Assembly (NCBI RefSeq): GCF_001999325.1
Contig: NZ_MVAR01000005.1
Span: 119,643 to 183,642, forward strand
Direction of reading: 5' to 3'
Source of the DNA: Thioalkalivibrio versutus
Lineage (GTDB): Bacteria; Pseudomonadota; Gammaproteobacteria; Ectothiorhodospirales; Ectothiorhodospiraceae
DNA length: 64,000 nucleotides
Below, in pieces: positions 1-8,514 of the stretch. Positions within the stretch are counted from its first letter, which is position 1. Each line of letters opens with the position of its first letter. Made by a program: the position numbers and the translations under genes. Below the pieces are notes generated by a model, which saw only the letters and a list, made by a program, of their open reading frames with translations, was not told where the DNA came from and searched no databases.

Positions 1-203
1 GCGGCGCGCTGTGCGTACGCATCGTGCACGGCAAGGGCCTGCGCTCACGCCACAAGGGCCCGGTACTCAAGGGGCTGACCGACCACTGGCTGCGCCAGCG
101 CGACGATGTCCTTGCGTTCTGCTCCGCGCGGCCGACCGACGGCGGCACCGGTGCCGTCTATGTCCTCCTCAAGCGCTCCCGGAGCCCGGATCCCGGCCGC
201 TGA
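1..203 (+). CDS. Smr-domain protein, C-terminal fragment
   Basis: The open frame begins before the window, is read from base 3, and ends at TGA 201-203, leaving 66 visible residues. It contains IVHGKGLRS followed by LKGLTDHWL and a terminal AVYVLLKR strand. This is the end of a small MutS-related (Smr) domain, whose H-G-K/R-G loop is the family signature. Proteins of this type (SmrA/SmrB-like) are DNA or RNA nicking endonucleases; SmrB in E. coli cleaves mRNA at collided ribosomes. The N-terminal part is not visible, so the subfamily cannot be decided. The stop is followed by about 250 bp without a gene. Confidence 0.8.
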   Translation, partial: GALCVRIVHGKGLRSRHKGPVLKGLTDHWLRQRDDVLAFCSARPTDGGTGAVYVLLKRSRSPDPGR

Positions 204-396
204 AACCCGCATCCAGAGACCATCTTCCACGCGACAAACGGCGCCCTCACATACGCCTTTCGATATATTCGCATTTTGCGATTTGGATGCTTAGACTGGA
301 TCCAGACCCGCAAGGCGGACCCCGGAATCCTGACCCGGATTCATCTATCATTTGGTGAACACCGACCTTGCACTTTATCCACGATCGGTCCATGCT

Positions 397-418
397 TTGT
401 ACAGGTCTTGTACAGACA
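397..418 (+). promoter_or_regulatory. Tandem TTGTACAG repeat upstream of the DUF3365 cytochrome gene
   Basis: Two copies of TTGTACAG lie head to tail, each carrying the palindrome TGTACA (398-403 and 409-414), with centres exactly 11 bp apart. They lie about 40-60 bp before the start codon of the c-type cytochrome gene, inside a 252 bp gene-free leader. Helical-turn spacing of short palindromes suggests cooperative binding by a regulator. No regulator is identified, and chance is possible for such short units. Confidence 0.35.
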
Positions 419-455
419 CAGGACGCAACGGACTCTGCACTACGAGGTATTTGCC

Positions 456-1064
456 ATGAAGAACTGGAAGCTTGCCCCCCTGGCCCTCGGCCTGATCGCC
501 TTCTCTGCCGCCAGCGGCCAAGCGGGCGCAGACAGCATGCCGCAGCTCTCTCAGGACGACCTGCAAGAGCGCATCGCTGCCAATCGTGACGCCATTCAGA
601 AATTTGCCAGCACGCTCCAGGGCGAACTGATGTCCGCCATGCAGTCCGGCGGCCCCACCGAGGCGATCCAGGTGTGCAACGAGCGCGCCCCCGCCATTGC
701 GCGTGACATCTCGGCGGAAACCGGCATCGAGATCGGGAGAACCAGCCTGAAGCTGCGCAACCAGGACAACGCCCCCGACCGCTGGGAACGCCTGACCCTG
801 CAGGGTTTCGAGGCCCAGCATGCGGCTGGCACTCCAGCCACGGATCTGCCGCCGCGCTTTGGCGTGGTCGAATCCGATGATGGTGACCCGAAATTCCGCT
901 TCATGGCGGCCATCCCGACCGGCGGCGCCTGCCTGACCTGCCACGGCTCCGACGTCAGTGGCGACGTCAAGCACGCGCTGGAACGTCTCTACCCCGACGA
1001 CCAGGCGACCGGCTTCCGCGAGGGTGACGTGCGCGGCGCCTTCACCGTGACCCAGGAAATGTAG
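456..1064 (+). CDS. DUF3365 (Tll0287-like) monoheme c-type protein, exported
   Basis: This 202-residue protein has a cleavable Sec signal at its N-terminus (MKNWKLAPLALGLIAF, probable cut near AGA-DS). A Tll0287-like/DUF3365 domain follows. A single CxxCH heme c site (GACLTCHGSD) lies near residue 155, so it should be a periplasmic monoheme cytochrome. This fold often forms the input half of redox- or gas-sensing kinases; here it stands alone with no kinase or cyclase attached. The ATG at 456 is preceded by GAGG at 443-446 with 8 bp spacing; a longer frame beginning near 276 lacks a sensible leader. It is flanked by the TGTACA repeats upstream and a strong terminator downstream, so it is probably monocistronic. 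The electron partner is unknown. Confidence 0.85.
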   Translation: MKNWKLAPLALGLIAFSAASGQAGADSMPQLSQDDLQERIAANRDAIQKFASTLQGELMSAMQSGGPTEAIQVCNERAPAIARDISAETGIEIGRTSLKLRNQDNAPDRWERLTLQGFEAQHAAGTPATDLPPRFGVVESDDGDPKFRFMAAIPTGGACLTCHGSDVSGDVKHALERLYPDDQATGFREGDVRGAFTVTQEM

Positions 1065-1106
1065 GCATTCCGGGACCATCGGGCCCGAGTCCCGGGCCCA
1101 TCGGAA

Positions 1107-1132
1107 GAGGCCGCCCCCGGGCGGCCTTTTTT
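1107..1132 (+). terminator. Rho-independent terminator after the cytochrome gene
   Basis: An 8 bp GC-rich stem (AGGCCGCC with GGCGGCCT) and a 4-base loop are followed by a run of T. It lies about 45 bp downstream of the cytochrome stop, and separates that gene from the LOV gene. Confidence 0.85.
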
Positions 1133-1286
1133 GTGGCCGGGACCATGCCGGGGCGCCCACCACAGCCTCCATCCTTGAGCACAACCGCACCGGAACGTGC
1201 TATTTTCGTGCCATGAAAGCCGAGAGGGGCGCCAGCAAAACGCCCCTCCGCGCGCACGACCCCCAGACCCGACCGAAACGCCATAT

Positions 1287-1718
1287 ATGACGCGAACCAT
1301 AGATGCCGAACTGCTTGCCCTCGCCGTGGATGCCTCCAATGACGGCATCGTGATCGCCGAGCGCGAGGGCGACGACAACATCCTGATCTACGTGAATCGT
1401 GCCTTCGAGGAACTGACCGGCTATCGCTCCGAGGAGATCCTCTACCGCGACTGCCGCTTCCTGCAGGGGGAGGATACCGACCAGGGGGTGCGCCAGGAGA
1501 TTCGTGCGGCCATCGACGAAAACCGGCCCTGCCGTGTGACCCTGCGCAACTACCGCAAGGACGGCAGCCTGTTCTGGAACGAGCTGTCGCTGACCCCGGT
1601 GTTCAACGACGAAGACCGACTCACCTACTACATCGGTATCCAGAAAGACATCACCGACCGCGTGGAAGCCGAGCAGCGCGCCGAACGCGCCGAACGCAAG
1701 CTCAAGAACTCCGCCTGA
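1287..1718 (+). CDS. Short LOV-domain (PAS) blue-light photoreceptor
   Basis: This 143-residue protein is essentially one PAS domain of the LOV class plus a charged C-terminal helix. The flavin-adduct loop reads YRDCRFLQGEDTDQ, matching the LOV signature GxNCRFLQ with the photoactive cysteine and the FMN-contacting Arg and Gln kept, but Asp in place of the usual Asn before the cysteine. The two FMN-binding Asn (LRNYRKDGSLFWN) and the strand glutamine (YIGIQKDIT) are also present, so photochemistry is expected. No kinase, GGDEF, HTH or STAS output is fused, making it a 'short LOV' protein whose C-terminal helix (VEAEQRAERAERKLKN) probably mediates dimerisation. ATG 1287 fits the domain start; an upstream start at 1197 would add a low-complexity leader. 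It converges on truD. Confidence 0.85.
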   Translation: MTRTIDAELLALAVDASNDGIVIAEREGDDNILIYVNRAFEELTGYRSEEILYRDCRFLQGEDTDQGVRQEIRAAIDENRPCRVTLRNYRKDGSLFWNELSLTPVFNDEDRLTYYIGIQKDITDRVEAEQRAERAERKLKNSA

Positions 1719-1725
1719 CGCCGAC

Positions 1726-2799
1726 TCAGGCGCGATCCGCTGCCCGCGGGACGCAGATCGCCTCAAGCACACCGGTCGCATACTCCCCGGCCCCCAGCTC
1801 CAGCGTCAGCCACAGGTCATGCCCCTCCCAGCGCCACTCCACGGCGCCTGGCACCATGCGCAGCGCGCGCCGCGCCGCCTTCACGTCCGCCTTGGCCAGT
1901 CCTTCCGCCAACGCCGGCTCGCCAGCGGCCATCGTCGTCTCCAGTGCCTCAACCTCGCCTTCCGTCTGCATCGCACCCTTGCCCCACAGCGGCCCCGTCG
2001 GATGAAGATCCAGCCGGGCAGCGCGCGCCTCCAGCTCGGCATCCACCTCCGCCACCGGAAACACGCTGCCCGAGCCTTCGAGATTGGCCACGTCACCCGG
2101 CAGCAACCGGTCCCAGTCGCCGCGGCGGACCCGCTCGGCCAGTACCGCGTTGAAGATCGCGGAACGGGCGGCGGACAAGAGCAGACTGCGCTGGTTGCGG
2201 CTGCGCGGCGCGCGACCGCCCCCCAGCCAGGCCCGCGCCTTGGCCAGGTTGTCGCGGCCAAAGCGTTGCGCCCCGAAGTAGTTGGGAATCCCCCCGCTAC
2301 GGATCGCCTCGAGGATCTGTTCCGCGGCCGCGCGATCGCCCTGCACATCACCCAGACGGATCTCGAAGCGATTGCCCACCAGGTGCCCAGTACGCAGCTT
2401 GCGCGCATGGCGGGCGCCCTGCAGCATCCGCATCCGGCCCGCCGCCTCCTCGCCTTCCTGGGCGCCATTCCAGGCCTCGGCCCGGGCCGTCCAATCCGGC
2501 TCGGACTCCGGCGGGCATTGCACGCTGAACCACTGGCGCGTCACCGCCTGGCGGTCCTTGCGCCCGGCGTAGCTGACCTTGCCCCGGCCTGCGCCCGACT
2601 CGCGCGCCAGCCACACCGCCACGTCCTCGCTGTTCAGCAGGCGCTTCTCGATCTCCAGCCAGACATGTTCCCCCTCACCTTCGGGCGTCGTTGCCGGCAA
2701 TTCCTCAACCCGGAAATCTTCCGGGCACGCCTTGATCATCGCGCTCAGGGGCGGGTGCCAGGGGTAGGGTGTCGCGTTCATCTCGGGCTCCTGACTCAT
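1726..2799 (-). CDS. truD: tRNA pseudouridine(13) synthase TruD
   Basis: This 357-residue protein makes pseudouridine at position 13 of tRNA-Glu. The family catalytic motif GRKDRQAVTRQWFS, with its Asp near residue 80, is intact, as are NYFGAQRFGRDN and the C-terminal YATGVLEAI. The start at 2799 overlaps the tsaB stop by 4 bp (ATGA), which supports it over an internal Met six codons later (MNATPYPW). It is the last gene of the mrcB-lipoprotein-yoaA-tsaB-truD run and so is probably translationally coupled to tsaB, another tRNA-modification gene. The length fits the family. In many gammaproteobacteria truD instead lies beside surE and ispF, so this placement is a local arrangement. Confidence 0.95.
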   Translation of the reverse strand: MSQEPEMNATPYPWHPPLSAMIKACPEDFRVEELPATTPEGEGEHVWLEIEKRLLNSEDVAVWLARESGAGRGKVSYAGRKDRQAVTRQWFSVQCPPESEPDWTARAEAWNGAQEGEEAAGRMRMLQGARHARKLRTGHLVGNRFEIRLGDVQGDRAAAEQILEAIRSGGIPNYFGAQRFGRDNLAKARAWLGGGRAPRSRNQRSLLLSAARSAIFNAVLAERVRRGDWDRLLPGDVANLEGSGSVFPVAEVDAELEARAARLDLHPTGPLWGKGAMQTEGEVEALETTMAAGEPALAEGLAKADVKAARRALRMVPGAVEWRWEGHDLWLTLELGAGEYATGVLEAICVPRAADRA

Positions 2800-3479
2800 C
2801 GGGGGGATGCCGGCCGGGCAACATCGTCGCGCACATAGACCGGCTGCGCGTCTTCAGGCGCCACCGCCTCACCGCGCTCCCAGGCATCCACTGCCAGCAG
2901 CGCAACCTCTTGCGCGTCGGGCAACGCGTCGGCGTCCACCGCCTCGCTCGCCAGCCCCTGGGCGGCGGCCAGATCGGGGAAGGTGGCGAAGGCCGACCCC
3001 AGCCCATAGCGCTCGCCCACCGGCCAGGCCACGACCAGGCTCTCCGGTGCGGCCACCTGCTCCGGCCCAAGGCCCACGCGCTCGCCCTGAACCGGACAAA
3101 GGCTCCAGTACACCTCCCCCATGCGAGCATCCAGCGCCGCAAGCACGGCCGCCGGCCGGCGATCATCGCGCAGCGCCTGTTGGGCCAGCGCCTGCAACGT
3201 GGAGACCGGAACCACCGGACGGTCCAGGGCGAAGGCAATCCCTTGCGCCACGCCCAGCCCCAGGCGTACACCGGTAAACGCCCCCGGCCCCCGTCCGACG
3301 GCCACGCCATCCAGACTGCTGCGCGGCACGTCCGCCTCGCGCAGCAATTGCTCGATCTGCCCCAGGATCAGCTCGCCATGCCGGCGCGCCGCGCGCTCGC
3401 GCACACAATGGATCTCGCCATCAAGATAAAGGGCTGCCGAACACTGTTCGGAAGCGGTCTCCAGTGCGATCAAGCGCAT
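2796..3479 (-). CDS. tsaB: tRNA threonylcarbamoyladenosine biosynthesis protein TsaB
   Basis: This 227-residue protein has the ASKHA-fold start MRLIALETASEQCSAAL, the conserved GVAVGRGPGAFTGVRLGLG loop and VSTLQALA, all diagnostic of TsaB (YeaZ). TsaB is the scaffold partner that binds TsaD and TsaE in the complex making N6-threonylcarbamoyladenosine at A37 of ANN-decoding tRNAs. The metal-binding residues of TsaD are absent, as expected for TsaB. Its start lies 10 bp inside the end of the helicase gene and its stop overlaps truD, so the three genes are tightly coupled. Pairing of tsaB with a yoaA-type helicase is common in gammaproteobacteria. Confidence 0.94.
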   Translation of the reverse strand: MRLIALETASEQCSAALYLDGEIHCVRERAARRHGELILGQIEQLLREADVPRSSLDGVAVGRGPGAFTGVRLGLGVAQGIAFALDRPVVPVSTLQALAQQALRDDRRPAAVLAALDARMGEVYWSLCPVQGERVGLGPEQVAAPESLVVAWPVGERYGLGSAFATFPDLAAAQGLASEAVDADALPDAQEVALLAVDAWERGEAVAPEDAQPVYVRDDVARPASPR

Positions 3480-5458
3480 GTGTTGCGTCCCCGGGCCTGC
3501 TCGAGAAAACGCAGCGCGGCGGCCGGCTCCCGCGTACGGTGAAACGCCGGCAGGCTGGCCAGAAAGCGCCGGCCGTAGGATTTCCCGGTTAGCCGCGGAT
3601 CACACAAGGCGAGGATGCCCGCATCCTCGGCGTCCCGAATCAGCCGCCCCGCGCCCTGTTTCAGCGCCAGCACGGCCTGCGGCAGGGTGAATTCCATGAA
3701 CGGGGAACGCCCCTCCGCCTCCAGCGCGGACGCGCGCGCCTGCAGCACCGGGTCATTGGGCGCGGCAAACGGCAAACGATCAATGATCACCACCGACAGT
3801 GCCTCGCCGCGGATGTCGACGCCTTCCCAGAAACTGTGCGCCCCCAGCAGCCATGCATTGCCCGACTCGCGAAAACGCGCCAGCAGGTCGCCTCGCGGCT
3901 GCTCGCCCTGCACCAGCAGTTCGCGATCAGCCGGCAACTCTGCACGCAGGATCGCTGCCGCTTCCTGCAATGCGCGATGGCTGGTAAACAGGAAGAATCC
4001 GCCGCCCGGGTTGTCACGCAGCAGCGGCCAGGCCCAGGCGATGCAGGCGCGGGTATAGCCCGGGTCGTTCGGATTGGGCAGCGGGGGCTGTGGGTGGACC
4101 AGGCAGGCCTGATTGGGAAAATCGAACGGGCTGTCCAGGCGTTCGCTTGCGACATCGGCCGGCAGGCCGAGTCGGCGCGCCGCATGGCCGAAGTCCTCGC
4201 CCACCGCCAGGGTGGCCGAGGTAAAAATCCACGCCGCCGGCCGCGCGGCGCGCCGCTGTGCCAGCGGCCGTGCCGCATCCAGCGGTGTCCGGTGCAGGAT
4301 CAGGCTCTGACTGAAACGCTCCGCCCAGGCCACCGTGTCCGGGGTCTCCTCGCGCCAGTCGCGCAGGCGTTCCAGCAACAGGGCGCTGCGCCCGCGCAGC
4401 TGCTCCAGGCCTGGTGCCCGTGCGGCCGCGGCCTCCAGCGCGTCGCCGACAAAACCGAGATTCGTGTCGAGCCGATCCAGCAACGGATCGAGCTCGCCGC
4501 CAGGACTGACCGTATCCCAGCTGGAGCGGCCCTCCCAGGTGCGCGAGGCATCCAGCAGCTCGGCCACACTCGCCTCCAGCTCCGCGATGCGCTGGCGGAT
4601 ATCCAGCATCTCCGGGGCATGCTGTTCCTGCTCGCGCCGGGTGTCTCGAGCCAGTTCGCGTAACGCGCGCGTGCCGACCGCAATACCAAAAAACGACCCG
4701 GCGATATCCGGCAGCTGATGAGCCTCGTCGACAATCACCGCGTCGACCTCCGGCAAGAGTTCGCCGAAGCCCTCTTCTTTCAGGGCCATATCCGCGAGCA
4801 ACAGGTGATGATTGACCACCACCACGTCCGCCTCCTGTGCCCGCTTGCGGGCCTGCACCACGAAGCAGTCGTTGTAGCTCGGGCATTCCCCTCCCAGGCA
4901 GTTGTCCACGGTCGAGGTGACCTGCGGCCACAACCTGGAGTCCTCCGCGAGGATCCCGGCCTGCCCCAGGTCGCCGGTAGGGCTTGTACGCGCAAACCGC
5001 TGCAGGGCCTCGATGACCGGCAACTGCTCGCGGCGCACGGGGCTGCCGGTCGCCCCCCCGGCCTCGGCCGCGGCCAGTTCCAGGCGGTAGTGGCACAGAT
5101 AGTTGGCACGGCCCTTCAGCAGCGCAGCCCGCGGGCGGTATCCCAGGGCCTCGCAGACCACCGGCAGGTCGCGATCGAAGAGCTGGTCCTGGAGGGTCTT
5201 GGTTCCGGTGGAGATCAGGGCACGCCGGCGCGACTGCAGGATCGGCACGAGATAGGCGAAGGTCTTGCCGACCCCGGTCGCCGCCTCGACCAGCAGGGCG
5301 GTGGGCGCAGTCGCCAGCGCCTCTTCGACCGCCACGGCCATGCGTTGCTGTGGCTCGCGCGGACGGAAGCCTTCGACCGCAGTGGCCAGGTCCCCGCCCG
5401 GGCTCAGGGCCCGTACCGCCGCCGACTCCACCGTTACCGCGTTCGACGAGTCAGACAA
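3470..5458 (-). CDS. yoaA: DinG-family iron-sulfur ATP-dependent DNA helicase (YoaA-like)
   Basis: This 662-residue superfamily 2 helicase of the XPD/DinG group has Walker A ATGVGKTFAYL near residue 60 and the DEAH box (VIVDEAHQLPD) near residue 241. Four cysteines between them (NYLCHYR and NCLGGECPSYNDC) are the expected 4Fe-4S ligands. The C-terminal motor half carries FLFTSHRALQ, LLGAHSFWEGVDI and QGAGRLIRD. It probably unwinds 5'-overhang DNA or repair intermediates; E. coli YoaA works with the HolC subunit in tolerance of replication blocks. No 3'-5' exonuclease domain is fused, unlike Gram-positive DinG. It overlaps the preceding lipoprotein gene by 8 bp and tsaB by 10 bp. YoaA is preferred over DinG because of length and the tsaB neighbour. 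Confidence 0.88.
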   Translation of the reverse strand: MSDSSNAVTVESAAVRALSPGGDLATAVEGFRPREPQQRMAVAVEEALATAPTALLVEAATGVGKTFAYLVPILQSRRRALISTGTKTLQDQLFDRDLPVVCEALGYRPRAALLKGRANYLCHYRLELAAAEAGGATGSPVRREQLPVIEALQRFARTSPTGDLGQAGILAEDSRLWPQVTSTVDNCLGGECPSYNDCFVVQARKRAQEADVVVVNHHLLLADMALKEEGFGELLPEVDAVIVDEAHQLPDIAGSFFGIAVGTRALRELARDTRREQEQHAPEMLDIRQRIAELEASVAELLDASRTWEGRSSWDTVSPGGELDPLLDRLDTNLGFVGDALEAAAARAPGLEQLRGRSALLLERLRDWREETPDTVAWAERFSQSLILHRTPLDAARPLAQRRAARPAAWIFTSATLAVGEDFGHAARRLGLPADVASERLDSPFDFPNQACLVHPQPPLPNPNDPGYTRACIAWAWPLLRDNPGGGFFLFTSHRALQEAAAILRAELPADRELLVQGEQPRGDLLARFRESGNAWLLGAHSFWEGVDIRGEALSVVIIDRLPFAAPNDPVLQARASALEAEGRSPFMEFTLPQAVLALKQGAGRLIRDAEDAGILALCDPRLTGKSYGRRFLASLPAFHRTREPAAALRFLEQARGRNTCA

Positions 5459-6023
5459 TGTCGGCTTCCAGGCGGCGGATCGCCTCGCGGGCCCCGTCGG
5501 CCCCGGCCGCGTCGCCCTGCGCCTCGCGGGCCTTCAGGATCAGTCGCCAATTCTGCAGGGCCAGTTCGCGGTCTCCAGCGCCCACCATCTGCAACGAACG
5601 ACCGGCCAGCCGCTCGGCCTGCTGATAGCGCCCCTGTTCCATGCGCAGCGCGGCCATCTGGTGCCACAGCCCGGCATCCCGCGGCGCGATCCGCAAGGCG
5701 CGTTCCAGACGCTGCTCCGCTCGCGCGGTGTCCCCGGCCTGGCGCGCGGACTCGGCCTGCTGGGCCAGGTTCAGGGCCGCGGCGGGTGTCGCCGCGCGTT
5801 CCGGCTCACGGGGTTCGGCCCGATCTTGGCTGGGCGCTGCATCCTCCCCGGTGATATCCCCGTCGTCGGGCACCGGGGCACTCGCATCCCGGGGCGCCGG
5901 CGTCGCACAGGCGGCGAGCAGCGCGGCCAGCGCAACAGCACCCAGCCACTGCGCCGGGCGCCACGCCGAACCGGCGGGCAGCGCGACGCGAAACGGGGAT
6001 CGTGCGGTACACAACATCTTCAC
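5451..6023 (-). CDS. TPR-containing lipoprotein, function unknown
   Basis: This 190-residue protein has a type II signal: an unusually long positive N-region, then AVALAALLAACATPAP with the lipobox LAAC. An acidic, proline-rich linker follows. The C-terminal half consists of tetratricopeptide-like helices (ALNLAQQAESARQAGD, LERALRIAPRDAGLWHQMA, MEQGRYQQAERLAGRSL). It probably sits in the outer membrane as a protein-binding adaptor. Its ATG overlaps the mrcB stop (ATGA). Its position directly after the class A penicillin-binding protein suggests a partner role similar in principle to lipoprotein activators such as LpoB. That link is inference: no LpoB sequence similarity is visible. Confidence 0.7.
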   Translation of the reverse strand: MKMLCTARSPFRVALPAGSAWRPAQWLGAVALAALLAACATPAPRDASAPVPDDGDITGEDAAPSQDRAEPREPERAATPAAALNLAQQAESARQAGDTARAEQRLERALRIAPRDAGLWHQMAALRMEQGRYQQAERLAGRSLQMVGAGDRELALQNWRLILKAREAQGDAAGADGAREAIRRLEADIV

Positions 6024-8374
6024 CGGAATAGCCTCTCGAACCAGCCTTGCGGGCTGGAATCACTGCGCAGATCACACTCGGCGCGTGTCTCGGGGCTCGA
6101 ATTCTGCCAGAACGGCAGCCTCTTCACCGACTCGCAGGCGTGGTCATCGCTTTCCACACGCAACCCAGAGGCAAGATCGACCCCCTGATAGTCGATGCCG
6201 GGGTGGCCCTCCAGGCGCAGGGATTGCACCCCGATCCCCGCCATGATCTCCGCCCAGACCGGCGCGGCGGACACCCCACCGGTCAGACCGGTGGGACGGT
6301 TATCGTCCATACCCAGCCAGACCACCGCCACGTGGCGATCATCAAAACCCGCAAACCAGCTGTCGCGAAAGTTGTTGGTGGTTCCGGTCTTCCCGGCCAC
6401 GACCTCACCGTTCAGGCGCGCATTGATCCGGCTCCCAGTACCTTCCCGGGTCACGTCATGCAGCGCGTGGGTCAACAAACGCACCGCACCATCCGACACC
6501 GCGCCCTGCAGGGACAGCCCGTAGTGCGAGAGCATCTCGTCGTCCTGATCCAGCACGTCGCGGATCACCCGGGTTTCGGTCGCATAGCCACCGTTCGCCA
6601 GGGCCTGATAGAGCCCGGCCACCTCCAGTGGCGAAAGCTCGATCGCACCCAGCGCCAGCGACGGCAACGGGGCCGGTGTGCGCTGCAGACCCAGCGTCTG
6701 CAGCAAGCTGACCACCTGCGAGATCCCGATATCCTCGGCCAGACGCACCGTAGCGATGTTGTAGGACTGCACCAGTGCCTCCCACGCGGTCACCGGCCCC
6801 CGGTGTTCGCGGTCGAAGTTGCGTGGCGTCCAGGGCTCGCCATGCGGCAGCTGCAGGGTCAGCGGGCTGTCGTCGAGGAGCGTCGCCAGGGTGTATCGGT
6901 TCGGGTTGGTCAGGGCCGCGAGGTACACGAACGGCTTGATCACCGAACCGACCTGCCGCTGGGCTTCCACCGCCCGGTTATAGCCGGGATAACGCGGGTT
7001 GCGATCCCCGACCACCGCCAGCACCTCGCCGGCCTGCGGGTCGGTCACGACGGCCGCGGCCTGCAGATCCTCGAGGTCGGTGCCGCCCCCGCGACGCCGG
7101 ACCAGGTCGTCCACGCCGCGTACCAGCCGTTCCTCGAGGCGCATCTGGACGACCGGGTCCATGGTCGTGAAGATCCGCAGGCCCTCGCTGCGCAGGTCCT
7201 CGTCCGCGTAATCCGTACGCAGCTCCCGGCGCACCAGATCCAGGAACGCCGGAAAGCGGCTGCGCCCTTCCGGCATAACCGGGGAAACATCCAGCGCCGT
7301 CGCCAGCGCCCGGTCCACCCGGTCGCGTTCGGCCAGTCCCGTCTCGGCCATCGCCTCCAGCACCCGGTCCCGGCGCTGCGTGGCACGCTGCGGATAACGT
7401 CGGGGGTCGTAGTAACTGGCCCCGCGCGCCAGCCCCACGAGCAGCGCCAGCTGGTCCAGCCGCAACTCGTTCAACGGGCGCTGATAGTAGAACTGCGCAG
7501 CCTGACCGAAGCCGTGGATCGCCCGTTCACCGGTCTGCCCCAGGAAGACCTCGTTCAGGTAGGCCTCGAGGATCTCCCGCTTGTCATAACGGTGCTCCAG
7601 CAACAGGGCCATCACCGCTTCGTTCAGCTTGCGCGTCAGCGTCTGGTCACGGGTCAGGTAGAAATTCTTCACCAGCTGCTGGGTCAGGGTGCTGCCACCC
7701 TGCACCGTGCGTCCGGCCCGCAGGTTCGCGACCGCGGCCCGCCCGATGCCGACCGGGTCCACCCCCCGATGGGACATGAAGCGGCGGTCCTCGATCGCCA
7801 GCAAGGCCCCGATCAGCTCGCGCGGGACCTCGTCAATATCGACCAGGATACGGTCCTCCCCGTGGGTCGGATAGATACTCCCAATCAGCAGCGGCTCCAC
7901 CCGCATCAGGTCCACATTGCGCCCACTGGACTGCTCGGTGACCGACTCCACGCGGCCCTCGGACAGGCGCACCCGCACCGAATGCGCCGGCTCCCGACCG
8001 TCGCCAAAGGTAAACGGCCGGGTGGTCAGGCGCGCGCTACTGCCTTCGATGCGGAACTCGCCGGGCCCGGCGCCATCCGGGGTCTGGCGATAATTCAGGG
8101 TGCGCAGCTCGATCTCCAGCGCATCCGCGGTCAACGACCGCCCCGCATAGAGCTCCAGGGGCCGCGCATACACCCGCGCCGGCAGCGCCCAACGCTGCCC
8201 CTCGAACCGTTCACGAATCTCGCGGTCCAGTTGATGCACATAGATGCCACCCACCGTAAGGCCGGCGAGCAGCAGCCCTGCCAGGGTCCAGCTGCCCGCA
8301 CCGAACAGGCGCCGGAGCCGGCCCCTTCGGGGCGCGCTTCGCTTGCGGGAACGTGTAGTGGCTTTTCGCGGCAT
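6020..8374 (-). CDS. mrcB: Bifunctional penicillin-binding protein 1B
   Basis: This class A PBP has about 784 residues from the preferred ATG. In order it shows a basic cytoplasmic tail (MPRKATTRSRKRSAPRRGR), one membrane anchor (LAGLLLAGLTVGGIYVHQL) and a UB2H-like region. The glycosyltransferase domain follows (EDRRFMSHRGVDPVGIG, GGSTLTQQLVKNFYL, EAYLNEVFLG). The transpeptidase carries SxxK (GSVIKPF, near residue 479), SYN (VQSYNIATVRLAEDIG) and KTGT (VAGKTGTTNNF, near 662). It polymerises and cross-links peptidoglycan in the periplasm. A longer frame from a TTG at 8410 would add 12 residues; the ATG at 8374 gives the typical charged tail. It heads the five-gene overlapping run ending in truD and is divergent from the kinase-like gene. 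Confidence 0.95.
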   Translation of the reverse strand: MPRKATTRSRKRSAPRRGRLRRLFGAGSWTLAGLLLAGLTVGGIYVHQLDREIRERFEGQRWALPARVYARPLELYAGRSLTADALEIELRTLNYRQTPDGAGPGEFRIEGSSARLTTRPFTFGDGREPAHSVRVRLSEGRVESVTEQSSGRNVDLMRVEPLLIGSIYPTHGEDRILVDIDEVPRELIGALLAIEDRRFMSHRGVDPVGIGRAAVANLRAGRTVQGGSTLTQQLVKNFYLTRDQTLTRKLNEAVMALLLEHRYDKREILEAYLNEVFLGQTGERAIHGFGQAAQFYYQRPLNELRLDQLALLVGLARGASYYDPRRYPQRATQRRDRVLEAMAETGLAERDRVDRALATALDVSPVMPEGRSRFPAFLDLVRRELRTDYADEDLRSEGLRIFTTMDPVVQMRLEERLVRGVDDLVRRRGGGTDLEDLQAAAVVTDPQAGEVLAVVGDRNPRYPGYNRAVEAQRQVGSVIKPFVYLAALTNPNRYTLATLLDDSPLTLQLPHGEPWTPRNFDREHRGPVTAWEALVQSYNIATVRLAEDIGISQVVSLLQTLGLQRTPAPLPSLALGAIELSPLEVAGLYQALANGGYATETRVIRDVLDQDDEMLSHYGLSLQGAVSDGAVRLLTHALHDVTREGTGSRINARLNGEVVAGKTGTTNNFRDSWFAGFDDRHVAVVWLGMDDNRPTGLTGGVSAAPVWAEIMAGIGVQSLRLEGHPGIDYQGVDLASGLRVESDDHACESVKRLPFWQNSSPETRAECDLRSDSSPQGWFERLFR

Positions 8375-8514
8375 GGCGTGTGATGGGCGAGGTGACCGAA
8401 ACGGCAGCAATGGTAACCTGATGCGTAAGCGAAAACGGGTGCATGGCCGGCGATTCCGGGAAAAAGACCCGGCTCCCGATGCCCAACACCCCCATGGCCT
8501 ACTGCGGAGCCCTG

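Noticed and set aside
6047-8383. A 778-codon frame opposite mrcB
   Set aside because: It mirrors mrcB in another frame; composition is His/Gln/Arg-rich with no family motif.
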